Part shown: piece after piece, positions 51,215 to 62,700 of the stretch
Layout: each line of letters begins with the position of its first letter
Numbering within the stretch: the first letter of the stretch is position 1
DNA from: Camarhynchus parvulus
Lineage: Eukaryota > Chordata > Aves > Passeriformes > Thraupidae
Direction of reading: 5' to 3'
DNA: 64,000 bases
NCBI RefSeq assembly: GCF_901933205.1
Contig: NC_044573.1
Location: forward strand, 88,122,546-88,186,545
Notes under the pieces: model-generated
Told to the model about the DNA's origin: nothing
Database searches by the model: none
What the model saw: only the letters and a program-made list of their open reading frames with translations
Translations under genes and position numbers: made by a program

Positions 51215-53131
51215 TATTCCAGCATTTTGTCTGTGGCACTTAAAAATCTGTAGGTCATGCAGCTGAATTCTGTGAGAAGTGAATAAAGAGTGAATCATTC
51301 TCCTGCCCCTTGGATTTTTCCATACTCTTAATTTTCCATTCATTTGAATGGCTCTTTACTGGTAAGACCTTCATGTTTGAAAGGAGGACAACACTGAAGG
51401 CAACATTAATAGCCAGCTAGGCTTTCTTTTTCATGAGCATGGATCAGTGCACAGAGATTAGGAGACACTTCACCCCTGGTGTCAGCCACAGGCTTTGTAC
51501 AAGATGTGCTTCCCCACAGAGTGATGGTGGCTGGGCTGCCTGCTCTTATGTAGACTGAAGCCGAGTCCTAAAAGAAAGTGGTTGTGACCTACGTGTGGTA
51601 TGGGAGCAATACATCATTCTTAAAGCTGTTGCCATGAACAACTGAGGAGTTATGATAGAGGTCTAATAGGTTCTAATGCTAGCAAAGAAATATAAGACAA
51701 GCTTAATGCTTCTTTGGGAACATGAAATGTCAAAGGTTTTGGTGAAAGCCAATATGATTTTGGAAAGAACTGATTAAATTCATGTTATTTAAATAGGCAT
51801 TCTGTTTTTTTCCTAATTGAGATACCTGTTCGGATACTTCTTGCTCTCTTACCTTTGTGTGCCTCATCAGAATGTCATTTTGCTTTTTTTTTTTTGGCCT
51901 TCTTTCCAGTTGACCAGTTCAGATCCTCTCTGAAGCATGTTGGAGCAGTGCTTTTTTCCTTCGAGTTGCCTTTAGTGCAGGAGGTACCTGGTAGCCAGTT
52001 CTTCTGCTCAGCTGTACTGCTGATACTGATGATTTGAGTCCCATGTCTTCCCAGTTTCCTTTGCTCATTGCTTTCAATTTTTGAAGAATTCTGGTTTGCA
52101 AGCCAAGGCTCTGTGAGCTTATTTCCTATAGGCCATGAAAGGAATGGGTTTTGAAAATTATTTTCTTGTGTGAATGGGGTGGCAAAATGAGGGATGATCT
52201 CATGTAAATAACTTTCTGTGCTTAATCACACTTGTAACAGTGGAAATCTATGAGTTTTGTGTCTCATTGCTGTGAAAGTGACACCTCTGATTGAAATGAG
52301 CTTTAGAATTTATTAGTTGACAGTTGCTTGTTTTGTTCTAGTGATATCCATAGCGTGTTTTCCTCACCATCTAATGCTCAAAATATAATGAACTCCATTA
52401 CAAGCGTTAGAACTCCGTTACTAATCTGACAAATGCACATTTTGAATGCTCATACTGATCTGGTGCAATGCACCAAATGTAGAAAGAAAAATGTAAAGCT
52501 GCTGGTTTATTTCTGATCTTGAAAGGTCAGGATATGCTGCTGAGGCTTATCGAAGGGTTTTACTGCCTTTTTGTGACTGAGCCCTCAAATATCTTGCAGG
52601 TTTTTGTAGCCGTTGTTTATTGGCACATTTTCCAACTGCACCTATTATTCTCTTTTCTATGGCAGAAAAATGAACATTAATTAATGTTTCTTTCAAGGCA
52701 TAAATATACTGCACTTAGAGCAAGGATTTCACTTAAATGTGTAAATCTCATTGCTTTGTCATTAAAAGTATTGTGAACAAAATTATCTAAATGGCTTCAG
52801 AGGAAAGCTATGTGGAGAAGTATAACTACCATATAAAAGCTATAATTAGGGGGTATTTAAATTATTTTGCTTAACTTTAAAGGTATTTGGGCGTTTAATT
52901 CATGTCTGCTTGAATGCATATTACAGATTTCTAGCTTTCTGTGAACTTTGGTTTGGGAAAACCTCTTATAACCCGGGAAAAAATGTTTGAAAATCACACA
53001 TTTGGGAAAAAATTTAGTAAATTGATAATTCTTCTATATATCTGTAGTTTTCTATATCTTTTCTTAGGAAAGCTTAAATTGTTCAAATAATTTGGTGTTT
53101 GATTTTAATACTGATTTTTGTAACTTGGCAG

Positions 53132-53296
53132 GGACAGCCTGTTGGAGACTGTGATTTTAATGTTCGACTTGCATGTATAGAGAAAGAGATTATATTTCCA
53201 CGACATGAGAAGATGAAAAGTGGTCTCATTGACAAAGCACAGGAACCCTTCAGTGTTCGAAACAAACCATTTTTTGACATCTACACTTCCAGAAAG
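53132..53296 (+). CDS. RNGTT: RNGTT exon (human exon 11 equivalent): guanylyltransferase domain
   Basis: A 165-bp phase-0 exon (acceptor CTTGGCAG, donor GTAAGC) encodes 55 residues: [40 protein letters not shown] and [15 protein letters not shown]. It matches the human segment with a few substitutions (for example Gly for Ser at its first residue). It lies between motifs IIIa and IV. The next expected exon, carrying motif IV (DGLIFQP), is not found in the remaining 10.7 kb. Confidence 0.97.
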
Positions 53297-54827
53297 GTAA
53301 GCTTGATTTCAGTTGTTTTATGTTGTGGTACTGGAGGCTGTATAACAGTGATATGTATAGGTTTTCCCTCAGCATTTTTGTTGTGTCTTCCGATGAGTTC
53401 CTTTGCTAACCAAATGTTCAACAATTGTTGTGGGGTGACTGGCAGCTGGGGATAATTCTGAAAAGTGAGGTTTTTTGGTTTTATTACTTATCTCAGGCTT
53501 TTAAAAAACAGTTTTTGAAGATATCAATAAATCTAAAATACCAGGTAAAAGTTTAGGGACATTGCAATCTGCCTTTGAGATGATTGTGTTTCAAATGCAG
53601 TTCAGTCAACAATTTTTTACCATAATGTGTTGCCACCACCTTAAAAGCATCTTTGAGATATGAATATCTATACATTTTTAATTTATTGGGATATTTGGGT
53701 TTGGTGTATGGCTTCTTTGGTGTTTTTTCCTTGGATTTTTTTTCGGTTGATTTGAGGTAGGTATTTTAAGTATCAGTCATGACAGACTCTGAAGCTTTCT
53801 ACATTTTGGAGTTTAGGTTACACATTTTTCTTTTTGTATAATGTACGTTATAGGGTATTTTTGTCCTCATTTAAATCAGACTTACCTAGTGAAATATGTT
53901 CCTTTTACTACTCTTACAACAGAAAGCTTCTTAACAGGCTTGAAATCTGATCATTGTTTTCAATAAGGAAGAAGTTCTATGCCAATGTTTGAAAATTGTT
54001 TGTATGCCCTATGATAACTGTAAGGAGTTTTAGGTAGCAGTACCAGTATTGATGTGGAATTTTATCTAAGGCAATATTGGTAAACACGTAAGAGAAATAA
54101 TGATTGGTTCAAAATAGATTTCAAATCTATATCTGCTCAAAAGAATAGTATTCATAAAAATGTATTCTCAAAAGATCTATATATAAACTAAGAATTATTG
54201 GTGCTCTTACTTACCTCAAAATACCTTTTCCATTTCATTACTTCTGTGAACTTGATGACTATGATTCCTGTAACACTTCCTTAGGGTAATGAAAAAAGCC
54301 TTGCATTTTCATATTTATCATAACTTTGTGAATTTTTCATTACATATGGTCAGAATAGACTATAAACAGTAGTCCAGTTTATTGAAACATTGCCCTATTC
54401 TGAAAAAAGACTATTTAAAATAATATTGTTTTACCCAAAGGATCTTTATCCTATTTTTATTTAGTCATCTCTGCAACTATAGCAACAAACGTAGTGATGA
54501 ATGCCTCATCAGTATAGCTGAAAAAGTGAGCAGACTTCCTCTTGCATCAATGATGACTGTCTTGAAAGGGTTTGCCAACTCTATGTGCAGGACAGCAAGG
54601 TCTGCAGAAAGATAAGGAATTCCTTCTGTCCTCCAAGTCTGTTCATATCCATTAATCCCTCTCCAGAGACAGGTGCCGCTGAATGGATCCTAAAGGGTGA
54701 CAAGTGGGACCTGCTTAGGTAGTCTTCTCCTTATGTTCAATTAGATGTTTTTCTTTTCTTTTCCAAGAAGAGTTGGATCCTTTTATCTTTAGGAGGGATC
54801 TAACAGGATCCTTCCTAAAGGATTCCT

Positions 54828-54887
54828 AAGGATCTTGTAATGGTAAAACCATTACAAGATGTAATGGTAAAACCATTACAAGATCCT
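54828..54887. repeat. Nested palindrome with internal duplication
   Basis: The outer arms AAGGATCTTGTAATGGT (54828-54844) and ACCATTACAAGATCCTT are exact reverse complements of 17 bp. Inside, TGTAATGGTAAAACCATTAC occurs twice in tandem, each copy itself an 11-bp stem with an AAA loop. The whole thus folds either as two small hairpins or as one long one. GGATCC sites flank it on the left (54770-54811). Confidence 0.9.
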
Positions 54888-54972
54888 TAAAGATTTACAC
54901 CCTTGAGTGGTCTCAGAAAAGCTGTGATATTTTTAAGCCTGGGTTTCTTCCCTACTTTCTTCGCAGTGTATT

Positions 54973-55344
54973 TCACTGAGAGAAGGTGTGGCTTCTTAAG
55001 TCACCCCCAAGGCTTTCAAAGATCAAGGAGGGTGGCAGTCCTTGGTCACAGATAAGATGGCTCTCTGATTGCACCAGCATATTCAAGGGTGAAAAAGTGG
55101 AAAACCCGTACCTTGTCAGAATGGGTTTCATCAAAACTTTTGGAGTATGATTTGGAGTTGCTTGGCGTAATTTTTTTTTCCAGTGTAGCTGGGGTTTGCT
55201 TGAGATCAAGAAAAGAATCATGTGTACTTCATCACGTCTTATTTTTGTTTTGAGAAGCTTTAATTTTTGAAACACGTTCTCAGGATGCAGTTTGAACTTC
55301 ACAAGAGAATGTTCTAGATCTTTTTTACAGCCTCCCTCCATCAT
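54973..55344 (-). other. Unexplained 123-codon open frame
   Basis: The minus-strand ORF starts MMEGGCKKDLEHSLVKF and is basic in its first half (KLKLLKTKIRRDE). I recognise no family or catalytic motif. It has no visible promoter, splice sites or terminal repeats. It may be the remnant of a transposon or chance. Confidence 0.15.
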
Positions 55345-58300
55345 TCATTTCTATGATCTAAGACATTCCATTCCATTCTTTTTGATAAAAATATCAGTAA
55401 ATGTGTATTAGATTGTGTGGACTGTAGGAAGATTACTCAAAAGGCCAGGAGCCTTGCTGCTGTATTTAATAGCAGAAAAAGTGGCAAAAACTTTTAATTA
55501 TACCAGAAAAAATGAGTGTTTTCCATGTAGACTTAGTTATTTTCAGTGAAAAAGTGGGAAGTAATTATTTGAAACAGCAGTAAACTTTGTGCTGTGTTAT
55601 ATAATACATCCACTAATGAAAATGTTCTTCGAGTTATGGATTTAGAACTTAATGCCAGAGTTAGGTACTGACTGATTTTTTTTTTTTAATCTGGAAATCA
55701 ATTTACTGTGAAATGAAATGCACTTTTAAAGTGCAATTATAAAGTATGACAGTGTTTGTAGTTGTGTCTTGAGATTTGATTTTGGATTTTGGAAATAAAA
55801 GCTGTGTTTTTATGATATTGCCTTCAGGGTTATTTTAAGGTGTTTGGATGGACTGTTATTTTTTGTAAGTCTGAGTTTTAGTGGTAAGACCAAAGAAACG
55901 AACAATCACTGGAGAGAAGGTTGTATATTCTCAGAGTCTCTAAAAATATTGCCTTGTAGAACTCTGATATTGATGAAGAAAGCACTATCACTAAAGTTTT
56001 TTTCCTCTATAATCAATTAAACACAGATTAGTATTTTAGTGTTAGCTGGGAACTTCCTTTTAATGTAACTTATAGGTTCTTTTAGACATTTTGAGCAAAG
56101 TTGAATTTTTGGTGTTTGTCATTACATTTGCATGATTGGTCACTTCTGTTGCATAGCTTGCTTTCTTTGCATTTATTGGTTTGCATCAGAATTCAAGGAG
56201 ATGATATGGTCAAAATCTCCCACCCGTTGTGTAAGGAATGCAGCAGTCAGTGGAAGAAGCTGAGTTTTAGGTTGGTGCTTTAAATGCTTCATACTCTTAG
56301 GCTTTGAACCATGGCCTTGTATTTACAGGAATATTATGCTTTTCAGCAAGACATTATTTTCATTATATTGAGCAGGAAGTACAGGTGCATAGAAATAATT
56401 ATATTCTTGGAAGTGGTCCATTCTTGGCTTTCCTTGCTTAAACCAATTCACAGTTCTCTTGCAAGGCTTTTTTGTGTGGACAGTCTCAGTCTGGATGTCA
56501 TCACTAAAGCCTATTGTCTAGTGAAAATTCTTTCTAGCAGGAGTAGGAAAAAAGTTCCTTTCTGTGCAGTCTGTGGTCCCATGGAGAATTGTACCCATCA
56601 CTCTCAATGGAACAAAAGGGCTAAAGGTTAAACAATGATACAGGTCAAGTGAACAACCTTTTGCAAATGTTAGCACACTGTATGTCAATGACTTGTCAGT
56701 TTTGGACTATTATCTGGTTTTAAAATGACAGCTTGTCCTAGAGGGATTAGAGAGAAGGTAATCTCTGCTACAAGATTAAATGGTCTAGGATCCTTTTAAA
56801 AGTTTTCAGTCAAATCTGTGAACTGACAGGTGATTTACTTTGTTCTCCTTGTTTATTTGACATCTGGATTTTTATTTTTACTTTTTAAAACTGCTTTTAT
56901 TGTAGTTAGGAGAGGGGGAATGTTTAGAGTTTATACCAATAAAGGCATAGCTCCTGTTGAAATGGTTTGCTTTGAAAAATTAAGTGGCTGTGGACTTCTG
57001 ATGCAGGAGAATGTGTAAGTGCACACTTTGCTGCTGTTCATGTATTTTGCAGACAGCTGAGCAGCAGCTGTAAGTTAGTGTTTGAATGCCCTGAAAGAGT
57101 GAACCCTGATAAAGGGCAGAATATGCAGACATTGCTCATCCATGTCTGCCAAGAGAGCTGTTAACCAAAACTGGCTGCAAATGACAAGGCCCTGTCTTAC
57201 ATCTCCAAGTTGCCTACAGACAACATGAGGAGAAACTTTGCAGTCATGGGACAGAAGAATTGCATGGCAACAATGGTGGTTGCAGAAGTGTCAAATACTC
57301 TGTCTATTTATTGAGGATCTTGAAATCCCCATCTCAGTGAAGAGAGAATGTTACCATCTGGAGGTTTTTTATTGCCAAGAAGACCTGTTTCCTCTGTTTT
57401 TATTTTTGTTTTGATTTTCTATGCCTTCAGGAGTAGTTTAATCAGCTCACCTTTCAATCCCGCATTTCCTGGCCTAGATTGGCAACCATTCTTCATGCCC
57501 GGCCTACATCATATTCCTCACTCCATCTGTTCCCTTCCAAGGTTTTGGCCTATTTATCATCTAATCACATTTTAATTGTCTTCTAACCCATGTCCCCTCT
57601 ACCATTTTGTTTCTGTTTGTTTTTATTTTTCATGTCTTACATTTCTTCCTCACTCCTGTTCCATCTCCCCAAGAATGGAAAGTTTATTGGTGTAAAAGCA
57701 GTATTGCTTTATTTCACCCTTAGATACTTTTGTGCTGGTGTAACCTTCGCTTAAATCTTCTTTTTGGCATGCTTTTCTTCTGTAAACACAAATAATCATT
57801 GACCTGAGGAACTTAGTAAACAAATAGGGAATAAGAAGCTGCAAAGATATTACCTTATTCTTATACTAGAATTTGAAATCTTGGCAGCTGTCTTATATCC
57901 CAGCATGTAGTACTTCAGCCTGATTGTTCAAAGTTATTTTACCACATGAATTGTAGAGGTAAGTACAGCCAATCAGCCAAACTGGTAGCTTTGTAAATTG
58001 TAAGATGAAATAGGTGACTAAACTGCAGATCTTGAGCTGAATGTAGTTACTGCCACTTGAAATTCAGTGCTTGAACTGCAGCTATTTCATGCAGCCAGCT
58101 GCAGCATTGCAATGATGTGAATACTATTCTGTAAACATAATTTCTGTCAGTGGGAGGTTGGGGGTAGCAGAGGCTTTGTAGGCCAGTAGTGGTGGGGAGC
58201 TCAGCTGCTTCTGACTGTTCCTTTACTTTCTGTGGGACAGGGAGGCAGCAGCTACTTGCTTAGATTTGGGTTCCCTCAAGCTAGGGCAAACACTGACTCA

Positions 58301-59113
58301 GTGGTGGCTAACTTCTCAGCCTCCTTGCTTTGCTGGAGTCACTTAAGGAGACCCATTCACGAAGAAGAATCTGTGTTTGTTTTCTGGAGTAAACAGAAGA
58401 GGATTAGACTACTTGCATTTGGTTATTATTATTTATGATGTTGAAGGTCAAATATAATATTTCAGTACAGTAGTATTTTGGTTAGGAAAGAAGTTTTTTC
58501 TTTTTAAGAAATTATTCACACATTAGTTACGTTTCACATTTTTCAGAAAGTGATCTACTGAAGTTAAAACAAACAGTCTTGGATATTTCCATGAAGGATT
58601 ATTTTCATAGCTTGTGGCCCATGTTAGATATTGCTAGTGGTGCAAATTAAATAAATGTAGAATGATTCAGATGTGGAATATGTAATTAAATTTTGACTTG
58701 TCAAACTATCGTATGAGAAAGAAAGCATTGAAACTAGTGGAAAGATAAAGCTGTATGGATGAAGTATTCTACTTGTTTCACACTGTAAGTTTAAACATCA
58801 GGACAGTACACATTCAGCTTAGCTTTTAACAATCTAACATTAGATTTGAACATTCTAGCATTTTTGTAAATTATTTCTTCTGTATTTTGTACAGTGGAAA
58901 TACTATATACCTTTCTAAGTAGGAAAAGTGTTGTTGGCACTGATTTCTTATTTCGGTTTTATGGTATATTACCAAACCGGGGAAATGCAAATCTGTTTGG
59001 ACCTATTTACCAGTTGGTTTGCCAGTATGGACAATTGAATTGTATATTTGATATCTTCTGAATTAGTTAGAAGACTCAGCTGTGGTGACTAAGTGGGTCA
59101 CTCCACTCATTAA

Positions 59114-59775
59114 TTGAGGGGCAACTGTTTAATATTGTCCATTGTGCCACTTCACAGCCTGTCACTTTCCAAACTGCCTTCTGGCAATGCAGCTCCACAG
59201 GGAAGCCATCAGCCTTCTCCTATTGGAATGACGTTCAAGAGACATGCACTTAATTTGGATAAAATGAATAAAAGCACAAAGAAAATGGCAAAGATGGGGG
59301 TGAAATTTAAAGCAACTTATTATGATGCAAGATTATAGGACATTGCTGCTAGCTGTTTCTTTTCTTGTAATATGCTCAATTTTGAGAAAAAACCCCAAAA
59401 CCAGACCTTGAACAAAATTAATCTTTAAAATAAAGAAATTACAAAATCTTAGCATTTTACTATTATGGCTTTACAGTTTTGATTTCAACTTTGTAGCAAA
59501 TAAAGCCCTGAAGTGCCATTGCATAACAGAAGAATCTGATTTTTTAAACATCCAGAATTTAAGTTAAACCTTAATTTTTGTGTTAAAATCTATGCTTCAG
59601 TATAAAATATTAGCCCAGTTTGAATCAGGAATTGGAACAGTAAATGTATGAAAACATTATGTTCTTGTATATCAGTTTTGTATCTGACTGAATTATTGTA
59701 TAAACTGTATATACAGTTTTGTCTTTGTTGACAAGTCTTATTAGAAATGCTTAATAAAATAAAATAAAATCCTCA
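59114..59775 (+). other. 3'-UTR-like block with short ORF and tandem poly(A) signals
   Basis: An ORF ending at 59338 has a basic, Ser/Pro-containing C-terminal half (GSHQPSPIGMTFKRHALNLD, KMNKSTKKMAKMG). It is followed by about 400 bp of AT-rich sequence and overlapping AATAAA signals at about 59754-59769 (AATAAAATAAAATAAAAT). This is how the end of a transcript or an old processed pseudogene would look. The protein is not recognised. Confidence 0.25.
59752..59770 (+). terminator. Clustered polyadenylation signals
   Basis: Three overlapping AATAAA hexamers occur in TTAATAAAATAAAATAAAAT. They may be functional cleavage signals for an early-terminated RNGTT transcript or just an ATAAA microsatellite. 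Confidence 0.3.
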
Positions 59776-62700
59776 ATTATCTGACTTAATTAAAACAGAC
59801 CTATTCATGATTTTGGCAATCAGAGATCAAATTATGTTGGAACAGTTTATGCAGGGGCTGGATGACAGATTTACACAAGGGCTGGGTAACAGATAAACCT
59901 TATCAAGTACGTAACAGTGGAAGATCATTCAGCCCCATTGTACTCAACCCAGTGCCATTCTTTCCTTTGAAATCAGAACTATTGAATGTAGTATTTGGTC
60001 AAACACAGAGAATTAGGGAGCTTGCAAGCATCGGTGTCATGAGAGCCGTGCTCCGTTGAAGACATTACAAACTTTACCGAGCATCTTTCGTCCATTCAGG
60101 GATGTCCTAGATTGCAGCTAATGTGTAAATAGATCAAAGCATTTGCTACTGGAGCCTATTGAATCTCCTCTGGCTCCAGCAACACTGGCATCTCAGATGG
60201 GTGTTCTGCCAGGTAGGAGAGTGTGGGGAGGGTGATGTGGGTGACATCCCCATGCCTAAAAGAAAGAAAATGAAGGCACCATGCAGTTTGAAACAGAGAA
60301 CTGTGAAGAGCACAGTACATGAAATGGCCAAGCCGTGAAATATATTGCTGCTTCTTTGTCAGGAAAAATAAATATGAAATATTGCTGTTTGGCAGGGTCA
60401 TTCCCACAAAGCTTCAAGGAGTCCACATTTCTCTAATTTTGAAGCTATCACAAAAGTCAAAGTTTCTTGGAGGAGCTTATTTCTGTTATTTGAAAGAAGC
60501 ATTTGAAAACATCGTAGTTAATTGATGTCAGTTTCTCAATTGTGTTTCTGAGAAGAGATTGACAGTCAGAAATGCCTCGTGCTTATTTTGAATTCAGGAA
60601 TGCAGATGTGCTGTCAAATTAAGCATTAACACACATAGTGCTTATGTTATTCTTGGGTATTGTTTTGAATATATTAGGTGCATAACCTTTGGAGTTGTTC
60701 ACTCAGAACCAGCACAGGGGTGACAGCTCAGTGGGGCTCTTACTGTAGCAAGCTCTAGATTTTTCTAAGATGTCTCCAAATAATTAAGAAACATGGCATA
60801 CAGCTAGTGTTATTAGCATATTTGAAGAGTGCTGTTAATGAATTAGCTGCAAAACCAAGAGGATATTAAAAAAAAAAAAAAAGAACCATCAAACGTGATT
60901 TCCTGCCACCCTCACAATGTATTTTACTCTTGTCCACAATAGCATTTTTTTCCTCTATGGCTGGGTAGTGAAATCAAGCTGGTGTGGTGCTTAGACTTTC
61001 ACATCCAAGGTTGCATCCCAACGTGCTTTTTCCTAAGCGGTGCCTCATGGCACAAAGCAAGCTACAGGGTTGAATCTCTTTGGTTTTCTTGCTTGGAGGT
61101 GTTGCTCATTCCCTATCACATGAGTATAAACTGGAATTTCTATTGCTTTCCTCTCCTGGAAAAAATATATGGACTCCATTGAAGACTTTTCTGCAGAATT
61201 GCTGTTCTAAAAGGTAACGAAGAGTGGTGTCATTAGAACACTAATGACCAGTCACTAGTTGTTTGGGCCCTTGTCAGTCACTGACTGTGAAATTATATGG
61301 GCAAATTGTTGAGGAAGACACTCTGCAGAGGTTGTGGTTCTTGGAATTATGTTATTTTTGGTCTGTGGTCTGCTGACTAGCGCTAAGTCTTCAGCATATT
61401 TGACTTTTACATGTTTGACTTTGACACAAAGGAGTCTGGGAGCCCTGCACATCACACTTTTCAGCAGGAAACAGACTGCTTGGAGCCAAAGTGCAGACTG
61501 CAGGTACCAGTGGCAGCCTACATCTGCAGCTTTTCAGCTTCATCCTCTTGGAATGCAAGAGGGCCATCAAATGAGAACATGTTTATAATACATCTGAGAG
61601 GGCTGTTGTACCAATGAGATATGTAAATGTTTCTTTCAATGCTCCTGCTGAGTTTCTAACTAGTTGTAGACAGAAGGGAGTACATAGTTGCCAGAGCAAA
61701 CCCAGAACTAGGTCACCTTCCTTCCTCTCTGTGCATGCACCTGTCTGTTGCCACTTCATGTTATTTCAACTTTGCTGCTCACACTGTTACTAGTGCAGTG
61801 CTTGTGGAGATTCAGTGGAAGTGCCCAGGTGACTTGCTGTCCTGCTATAATGGGCTGTACATGGGAGAGGTGACCCCTGGTAAATCAGGCCTCCACAAAG
61901 TGCTGGGAAATTCTAGAAAGTGGCCCTCCCGCAAAAGGATTTCTTCTTGCCATTATCTGTAATTAAAACAAATGGAAGGCTGTCAGTGAATGGTTTTTTG
62001 TGGAATATGAATTTCAGATTGAGCATCCTCTAACAGTGTTTTGCTAGGTGAGCCGTTAGGACCATATGTATTTGAATACCATGAGTGATGCTCAGAAGGG
62101 TAAAGCAGTGTATTCTCTACAGCAATGCTTGCTAAACATCCATGGAGGAGTGTAGACAGGAAGCTACACATATTCCTCTAGCAAAAAAATGTTTGTTGGT
62201 AGAAACTGGTCAGTCTGTGAAGTGTCCAGTATTATTAAACACACCTTTGACTGACCTTTCAAAAGAGAGAAACATGCCTTGCATGCTCACTCTTTTTGGG
62301 CTGCAAGTTCCCTATCTTTAGCAGGTCTTTAGTGCTGGATTCTGGTCTAGTATGTTTAAAATTATCAGGGTATTCCTTATGGAATTCCTAAAACATACTT
62401 CAGTGACCAGTTGTTGCCAATGTGTTTTTGTTGTGGCTGTTGGCTATTCCTACACCTAACAGATGGCACTCATGTACATTGACAAGCTGTGGGATAGCTG
62501 AGCATTACTAATAAAACCTATCACATGTTAAACTTGACCTGACATTAATCAAGTTTTGAATGCTACAAATGATTCATGGATAATAATTAGTCTCTTGATC
62601 ATATTAGTGAACATCAGTCTCACAATGCTGCCATTATCTGCTTTCATTCTTATAGGGAACAAATCTATTGCCATAATTAGGTGTTTTTCATATCTTTTGA

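Larger units (their letters stand above)
38816..53131 (+). other. RNGTT: RNGTT intron, 14.3 kb
   Basis: Contains a plus-strand LTR (39465-40034), a CR1 end (45830-46230), an A/C-rich tract (about 41331-41400), T19 (49344-49362), an AT dinucleotide run (50989-51003) and an ATTG repeat (51186-51214). Other DNA is unique and no gene is supportable. It ends CTTGGCAG. Confidence 0.8.
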
